Both the position numbers and the translations under genes were made by a program. Positions 58,106 through 64,000 of a stretch of 64,000 nucleotides of DNA are shown here, in pieces; the stretch's first letter is position 1; each line of letters starts with the position of its first letter. Under the pieces are notes generated by a model. It was not told the origin of the DNA and searched no databases. It was given only the letters and a program-made list of their open reading frames with translations. The DNA is from Chitiniphilus eburneus (GTDB taxonomy: Bacteria; Pseudomonadota; Gammaproteobacteria; Burkholderiales; Chitinibacteraceae): NCBI RefSeq assembly GCF_005048205.1, contig NZ_SUMF01000003.1, forward strand, positions 124,001 to 188,000. Reading direction: 5' to 3'.

Positions 58106-59626
58106 TCAGGCGACGGCGACCGGTATCTTGCCGATCTTCGCCTGCCACTCCTTCGGCGCCACGGCGTGCACCGAGGTGCCACCGGCATCGACGGCGACCG
58201 TGACCGGCATATCGACCACGTCGAACTCGTAGATGGCCTCCATGCCCAGTTCCTCGAAGGCGACCACGCGACTACTCTTGATCGCCTTGGACACCAGGTA
58301 GGCAGCGCCACCGACCGCCATCAGGTAGACAGCGCCGTTATCCTTGATCGCCTCGATGGCGACCGGGCCGCGCTCCGCCTTGCCCACCATGCCCAGCAGG
58401 CCGGTGGTTTCCAGCATCTGGCGGGTGAACTTGTCCATGCGGGTGGCGGTGGTCGGGCCGGCGGGGCCCACGACTTCATCGCGCACCGGATCGACCGGGC
58501 CGACGTAGTAGATGAAGCGATTGGTGAAATCCACCGGCAGCTTTTCGCCCCGGTTCAGCATGTCCACCATGCGCTTGTGCGCGGCATCGCGACCGGTGAG
58601 CAGCTTGCCGTTGAGCAGCAGCGTCTGGCCCGGCTTGAACGCCGCCACCTGTTCGCGTGTGATGGTGTCCAGATCGACGCGGGTGGCGGCGGCGGATGGC
58701 GTCCAGGTCACGTCCGGCCAGTCTTCCAGACGCGGTGCCTCCAGCTCGGCCGGGCCGCTGCCGTCCAGGATGAAGTGCACGTGGCGAGTGGCGGCGCAGT
58801 TGGGAATCATCGCCACCGGCAGGCTGGCGGCGTGGGTCGGGTAATCCTTGATCTTTACATCCAGCACGGTGGCCAGGCCGCCCAGGCCCTGCGCGCCGAT
58901 GCCCAGCGCGTTCACCTTGTCGAAGATTTCCAGGCGCAGTTCCTCGATGCGGTTCTGCGGGCCGCGCGCGATCAGGTCGTGGATGTCGATCTCCTCCATC
59001 AACGATTCCTTGGCCAGCACCATGGCCTTTTCGGCGGTACCGCCGATGCCGATGCCCAGCATGCCGGGCGGGCACCAGCCGGCGCCCATCAGCGGCACGG
59101 TCCTGACCACCCAGTCAACGATGGAATCACTGGGGTTGAGCATGACGAACTTGGATTTGTTCTCGGAGCCGCCGCCCTTGGCAGCGATATCCACTTCCAC
59201 GGTATCGCCCGGGACGATCTCGAAATGGATCACCGCCGGCGTGTTGTCGCGGGTGTTCTTGCGCCCACCGGCCGGATCGGCCAGCACCGAGGCGCGCAGT
59301 TTGTTGTCCGGGTGCAGGTAGGCGCGGCGCACGCCTTCGTTGATCATGTCGGCCACGCCCATCGTCGCGTCGGCCCACTGCACGTTCATGCCGACGCGGA
59401 TGAAACAGGTGACGATGCCGGTATCCTGGCAGATCGGGCGATGCCCTTCCGCGCACATGCGGCTATTGGTCAGGATCTGGGCGATGGCATCCTTGGCCGC
59501 CACGCTCTCTTCGCGCTCGTAGGCGCGGCCCAGTGCCTGGATGTAGTCCTTGGGGTGGTAATAACTGATGTATTGCAGGGCGTCGGCGATGCTGTCGATC
59601 AGATCGTCCTGGCGAATGACGGCCAT
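58106..59626 (-). CDS. fumA: Fumarate hydratase, class I (iron-sulfur)
   Basis: A 506-residue class I fumarase, hydrating fumarate to malate in the TCA cycle with a [4Fe-4S] cluster. Cluster cysteines lie in RPICQDTGIV, in AATRHV region (NCAATRHVHF) and in CAEGHRP. The C-terminal domain has GPTTATRMDKFTRQ, ETTGLLGMVGKAERG and the final GGTSVHAVAPKEW. The length suits the betaproteobacterial form. The symbol follows the enzyme class rather than a proven orthologue. Starts at 59626; the next gene upstream is divergent. Confidence 0.92.
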   Translation of the reverse strand: MAVIRQDDLIDSIADALQYISYYHPKDYIQALGRAYEREESVAAKDAIAQILTNSRMCAEGHRPICQDTGIVTCFIRVGMNVQWADATMGVADMINEGVRRAYLHPDNKLRASVLADPAGGRKNTRDNTPAVIHFEIVPGDTVEVDIAAKGGGSENKSKFVMLNPSDSIVDWVVRTVPLMGAGWCPPGMLGIGIGGTAEKAMVLAKESLMEEIDIHDLIARGPQNRIEELRLEIFDKVNALGIGAQGLGGLATVLDVKIKDYPTHAASLPVAMIPNCAATRHVHFILDGSGPAELEAPRLEDWPDVTWTPSAAATRVDLDTITREQVAAFKPGQTLLLNGKLLTGRDAAHKRMVDMLNRGEKLPVDFTNRFIYYVGPVDPVRDEVVGPAGPTTATRMDKFTRQMLETTGLLGMVGKAERGPVAIEAIKDNGAVYLMAVGGAAYLVSKAIKSSRVVAFEELGMEAIYEFDVVDMPVTVAVDAGGTSVHAVAPKEWQAKIGKIPVAVA

Positions 59627-59797
59627 GTGTGCTCCAGGGGGGCTCGCGGGAAAAGCGCGATTCTAGCAGTTCCGCCCGTGGAACAAGGCTGCGTGAAACA
59701 CTGATGTCGCGGCATCCGGCGGGCCGTCGACGGGACGCGCGGCACGTTCGCCAGCGGTGGCGGTAGAATCGAACCCTCCAACCTGCGTTGATCGGCA

Positions 59798-60622
59798 ATG
59801 CCTGCCCATTCCGCCCCGGGCGCCAGCGTGGCGCCCCATGACTATCTGGCCCGTCATCCACGGTTCGACCCCGCTGGCCTGACCCGCCTTTGGCTGCTGG
59901 GCATGCCGCTGGGCTGGCTGGAGGCGCCGACGCTGCGCTTTCTGACCCGCTTCGACGCGGCATTCCGCCAGGTGGGCGAGTTCGGCGTGCAGTTGCAGGC
60001 GGAAACCCCCGCCGAGGCCGGGGCGATCCTGGAACGCGCGGCGCGCGCCATGCGCGAAAACGGGCTGGTTCGCGGCTGGCGCAACGAGCGTTACACCGTT
60101 TACGCGCCGCTCGGCGACGGCGCGCCAGACCTGGACCAGCCGTGGTTTGCCCTGGAGCGTGCGGCGTTCCGCCGGCTGGGGCTGGTCAGCCGCGCGGTGC
60201 ATATCAACGGCTACACCGCCGCCCGCACACTCTGGGTGGGCCGGCGCGCCGCCGACAAGAGCATCGACCCGGGCCGGCTGGACAATCTGGCGGCCGGTGG
60301 CCTGCCGCAAGGCGAAACCACGTTCGATTGCGTGGTCCGCGAGTTGTGGGAGGAAGCCGGCGTACCGGCGGAGCTGGCCGCCCTGGCTCGCCCGGGCGAC
60401 AGCATCCGCGTCACCCGCAACGAGCCGGATGGCACGCACGACGAGATGCTCCATTGCTACGATCTGGCGCTGCCGGCCGATTTCACACCGCGTAACGTCG
60501 ATGGCGAGGTGGCGGGCTTCATGCAGCTCGATGCGGCAACGGCGTTGGCGCGCCTGCCGGAATTCACCTGGGATGCCGGCATGGTCACCGCGCGATTCCT
60601 GATCGCGCACCATTGGCGCTGA
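59798..60622 (+). CDS. DUF4743-Nudix protein (Tnr3-like)
   Basis: A 274-residue protein: an N-terminal DUF4743 domain (about 15-115) and a Nudix hydrolase domain (about 120-270). The Nudix box appears as GGLPQGETTFDCVVRELWEE followed by AGV (G-x5-E-x7-RE-x2-EE-x-G). This two-domain layout occurs in fungal Tnr3 and bacterial thiamine-related Nudix proteins that act on oxidised thiamine diphosphate; the substrate is inferred. The start at 59798 is the first plausible ATG. thpR follows 9 bp after the stop. Confidence 0.82.
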   Translation: MPAHSAPGASVAPHDYLARHPRFDPAGLTRLWLLGMPLGWLEAPTLRFLTRFDAAFRQVGEFGVQLQAETPAEAGAILERAARAMRENGLVRGWRNERYTVYAPLGDGAPDLDQPWFALERAAFRRLGLVSRAVHINGYTAARTLWVGRRAADKSIDPGRLDNLAAGGLPQGETTFDCVVRELWEEAGVPAELAALARPGDSIRVTRNEPDGTHDEMLHCYDLALPADFTPRNVDGEVAGFMQLDAATALARLPEFTWDAGMVTARFLIAHHWR

Positions 60623-60631
60623 GCGTTCACG

Positions 60632-61168
60632 ATGAACCTGCCGACTGATCCGCCCTCACCCACTGAACGCCTGTTCATCGCGCTGGCACCCGCCGAGTCG
60701 CTAAGGGAAACCCTGTGCGCCATTCGCGACCGGTTGCACAACCAGGCTGGTGGTCGCGCGATGCCGGCGGGCAATCTGCACCTGACGCTGGCATTCCTGG
60801 GCGACACCCCCACCGCGCGCATTCCGGAGCTGCTGCAATTGCTGGCGGCCTTGCCCCGACGCGAGTTTGTCTGGCGCATCGAGCGCGCGGGCAGTTTCAA
60901 GGCCGGCAGCCCCAAAGGCTGCATCGTCTGGGCGGGGGGCGAAACGCCCGCGCCGCTGGCCGCGCTGGTCGAGGACGTGTGGGCCACCCTGCGTGCCAAC
61001 CGGTTTCCTTTCGACAGCAAGCAGTTCAGGCCGCACGTGACCTTGCTGCGCGATGCGCGACCGGTCGATGAGACATTGCCGCCGCTGGACTGGCAAGCCG
61101 GCCCGCCGCTGCTCTACCGCAGCGTGGCAACGCCCCGCGGGCCGCGCTACGAAGTGATCACGCGCTGA
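60632..61168 (+). CDS. thpR: RNA 2',3'-cyclic phosphodiesterase ThpR (LigT family)
   Basis: A 178-residue 2H phosphoesterase that hydrolyses or forms 2',5'/2',3' RNA linkages. The two H-x-T-x motifs are HLTLAF (about residue 51) and HVTLLRDAR (about 132), with RLFIALAP at the N terminus and the ending RYEVITR. The gene lies close behind the Nudix gene on the same strand; an operon is likely. Confidence 0.92.
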   Translation: MNLPTDPPSPTERLFIALAPAESLRETLCAIRDRLHNQAGGRAMPAGNLHLTLAFLGDTPTARIPELLQLLAALPRREFVWRIERAGSFKAGSPKGCIVWAGGETPAPLAALVEDVWATLRANRFPFDSKQFRPHVTLLRDARPVDETLPPLDWQAGPPLLYRSVATPRGPRYEVITR

Positions 61169-61207
61169 GGCACCCGCCGGACGCTGGCCGTCATGTGACG
61201 ACACGCC

Positions 61208-62047
61208 CTAGCTGGCAAAGGTATCGCAGCTTTTGATCTGGCCGCTGTCGAAGCCACGACGAAACCAGGTCATGCGCTGTTCGGAACTGCCGTGCGTGAA
61301 GGAGTCGGGCACCACTTGGCGGCCGGCGCTGCGCTGCAAGGTGTCGTCGCCGATGGCATTGGCCGCCGTCAGCGCCTCTTCCAGATCACCCTGTTCCAGC
61401 AGGCCGCGTCGCTGCGCATAGTGTCCCCAGACGCCCGCGAGGCAATCGGCCTGTAGTTCCTGCTTCACCGACAGCGCATTGCCAGCGGCTTCGCCCAGGC
61501 GCGCTCGCGCGGCATGCACTTTCTCCGACACGCCCAGCAGGTTCTGCACGTGGTGCCCGACCTCGTGGGCAATGACGTAGGCTGCGGCAAAATCGCCACC
61601 TGCCTTGTAGCGCTGGGCCATTTCGTCGAAGAAGCCCAGGTCGAGGTAGACCTGACTGTCGCCGGGGCAATAGAACGGCCCGACCGCCGAACTGGCCTGA
61701 CCGCAGGCGCTTTGCACCGCGTCGCGGAACAACACCAGCCGGGGTGGCTGGTACTGCCCACCGGCCTGGCTGAACAGCGTGGTCCAGGTGTCTTCGGTAT
61801 CACCCAGTACGCGGGCGGCGAACTGGCGGCTGGGGTCGTTCGCGGCAGCGGGGGCCGATTGCTGGACCGCGGGCGCGGGCTGTTGCACCTGGGATACCAT
61901 GCCCAGGATTTCCATCGGACTCTTGCCCATCAGCAGGCCGATGACCACGACAACGGCAATGCCGCCCAGCCCCAGCTTGACGCCGCCACCGCCCATGCCG
62001 CGCCGGTCTTCGACGTTGTTGCTTTCACGCATTTTGTCCCAGCGCAT
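61208..62047 (-). CDS. YpfJ-like neutral zinc metallopeptidase
   Basis: A 279-residue membrane-anchored metallopeptidase. A glycine-rich leader (GMGGGGVKLGLGG) precedes one membrane helix (IAVVVVIGLLMG), then the YpfJ/Zn-protease domain: zinc site HEVGHH (IAHEVGHHVQNLL), YCPGDSQVYLDLGFF, QELQADCLAG with the third ligand. Cysteine pairs suggest an oxidising compartment. The start at 62047 has GAGGAG 5 bases upstream; the physiological substrate is unknown. Confidence 0.9.
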   Translation of the reverse strand: MRWDKMRESNNVEDRRGMGGGGVKLGLGGIAVVVVIGLLMGKSPMEILGMVSQVQQPAPAVQQSAPAAANDPSRQFAARVLGDTEDTWTTLFSQAGGQYQPPRLVLFRDAVQSACGQASSAVGPFYCPGDSQVYLDLGFFDEMAQRYKAGGDFAAAYVIAHEVGHHVQNLLGVSEKVHAARARLGEAAGNALSVKQELQADCLAGVWGHYAQRRGLLEQGDLEEALTAANAIGDDTLQRSAGRQVVPDSFTHGSSEQRMTWFRRGFDSGQIKSCDTFAS

Positions 62048-62177
62048 GCTTGCTCCTCGGTCGTCCGCGACCCGTTCTATCGGTTGATGCGCCACGTTAG
62101 CGCATGGCCGGCATTCCACGACCGGCACTTGTACGACTCAGTGTGGGCGAACGCGGCCCGAACGGTAGCCCACCAAT

Positions 62178-62204
62178 GAAAAGCCCCGCTGAACGCGGGG
62201 CTTT
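62178..62204 (-). terminator. Terminator after purA
   Basis: On the minus strand AAAGCCCCGC, loop, GCGGGGCTTTTCA. Confidence 0.9.
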
Positions 62205-62223
62205 GACGATGATCGCGACGCGC

Positions 62224-63573
<1,350 letters not shown>

Positions 63574-63639
63574 TCATATTTTCCCGCACCCGTCCGGCGC
63601 CCGCATGTGAGGGGCGACGAACGAGCTACCGAATACTTG

Positions 63640-64000
63640 TCAGTCCAGCGCTTCCACCCGCCAGCCATCGCCATGCGCCGACAGGCGCCGATCGCACCCT
63701 GCCTCGGCCGGGTCCACGCCCAGGTCGACGATGACGGTTTCGCCTTCGGCACGCAGCGCGCGGATCGCGGCCAGCAGGCCCGGCGCCTCGCCAGCCGGCG
63801 CGATGATCGCGGGCCGGGCAGCCGGGAACGGCAGCCGGCTCATTTCGCGCAGGTCCAGGCTGAAGCCGGTGGCCGGGCGCGAACGACCGAACTTTTCGCC
63901 CACGCTGTCGTAACGACCGCCACGCGCAACCGCGTTGGCAAAGCCGGTGGCGTAAGCGGCGAAGACGAGGCCGGTGTGATAGTCGCTGCTGCGCACTTCG
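63640..64000 (-). CDS. hisZ: ATP phosphoribosyltransferase regulatory subunit HisZ, C-terminal part
   Basis: About 119 codons of the C-terminal half of HisZ, a class II HisRS-like regulatory subunit that activates the short HisG. VRSSDYHTGLVFAAYATGFA and VARGGRYDSVGEKFGRSRPATGFSLDL are typical. The N-terminal part lies beyond the right edge. Adjacent to purA, as in many betaproteobacteria. Confidence 0.9.
   Translation of the reverse strand, partial: EVRSSDYHTGLVFAAYATGFANAVARGGRYDSVGEKFGRSRPATGFSLDLREMSRLPFPAARPAIIAPAGEAPGLLAAIRALRAEGETVIVDLGVDPAEAGCDRRLSAHGDGWRVEALD

Overview
The window is high-GC DNA (roughly 64-65% by eye, with AT-richer pockets) carrying a dense, ordinary proteobacterial chromosome. 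Gene content (RluB, GreB, ThyA, YheS, CysS, Dcd, Bcp, PhoH, class I fumarase, and PurA followed by HisZ) together with two large secreted GH18 chitinases, a GH64 beta-1,3-glucanase and a small cellulose operon suggests a chitin- and glucan-degrading betaproteobacterium, most likely of the Neisseriales (Chitinibacteraceae-like). The lineage is an inference from gene content, not from a marker gene.

Layout. 1-8.3 kb: housekeeping genes (rluB end, greB, an orphan sensor kinase, chrA, thyA, yheS, an aspartyl protease), with a MITE-like palindromic element whose CTAG edge is the thyA stop codon. 8.6-12.6 kb: a copper-type operon of DUF2946, MbnP-like lipoprotein, MbnH-like dihaem peroxidase and an outer-membrane barrel. 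12.6-14.6 kb: AT-richer accessory stretch with hairpins, a small YjzC-like gene, an orphan gene and a decayed adhE tail. 14.6-19.6 kb: an OsmC-YcaO fusion gene facing adhE. 19.9-21.6 kb: a ParD/ParE-type toxin-antitoxin pair between 40-bp direct repeats, beside decayed DUF2726 genes. 21.6-32.2 kb: many small or hypothetical genes, a choice-of-anchor lipoprotein, the multi-CBM GH64 enzyme, GNAT, RDD, Nudix, DUF423 and DUF2061 (with a Fur-box-like site).

32.2-40.1 kb: a Ser/Thr kinase-HDOD-GAF fusion, cysS, an aldo-keto reductase, dcd, bcp and a PIN-PhoH gene. 40.2-46.3 kb: two paralogous GH18 chitinases on the minus strand flanking a multipass membrane protein that resembles eukaryotic ALG10 (DIE2/ALG10) glucosyltransferases. 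Both chitinase upstream regions share a 25-bp inverted-repeat element overlapping a TTGACA box. A SARP/BTAD-type regulator is transcribed divergently. 48.2-58.1 kb: a threonine/serine dehydratase and a compact bcsA-bcsB-bcsZ-bcsC operon whose genes all overlap by 4 bp. 58.1-64 kb: fumarase, a DUF4743-Nudix protein, thpR, a YpfJ-like metallopeptidase, purA and the end of hisZ.

How the genes work together: the chitinases and GH64 enzyme are secreted, carbohydrate-binding hydrolases for insoluble chitin and beta-1,3-glucan. The Bcs proteins would make and export cellulose under c-di-GMP control through the BcsA PilZ domain. AdhE and YcaO form a convergent pair with a possible link to anaerobic growth. 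The MbnP/MbnH unit would handle copper at the cell surface. No tRNA, rRNA, CRISPR array or complete insertion sequence was seen.
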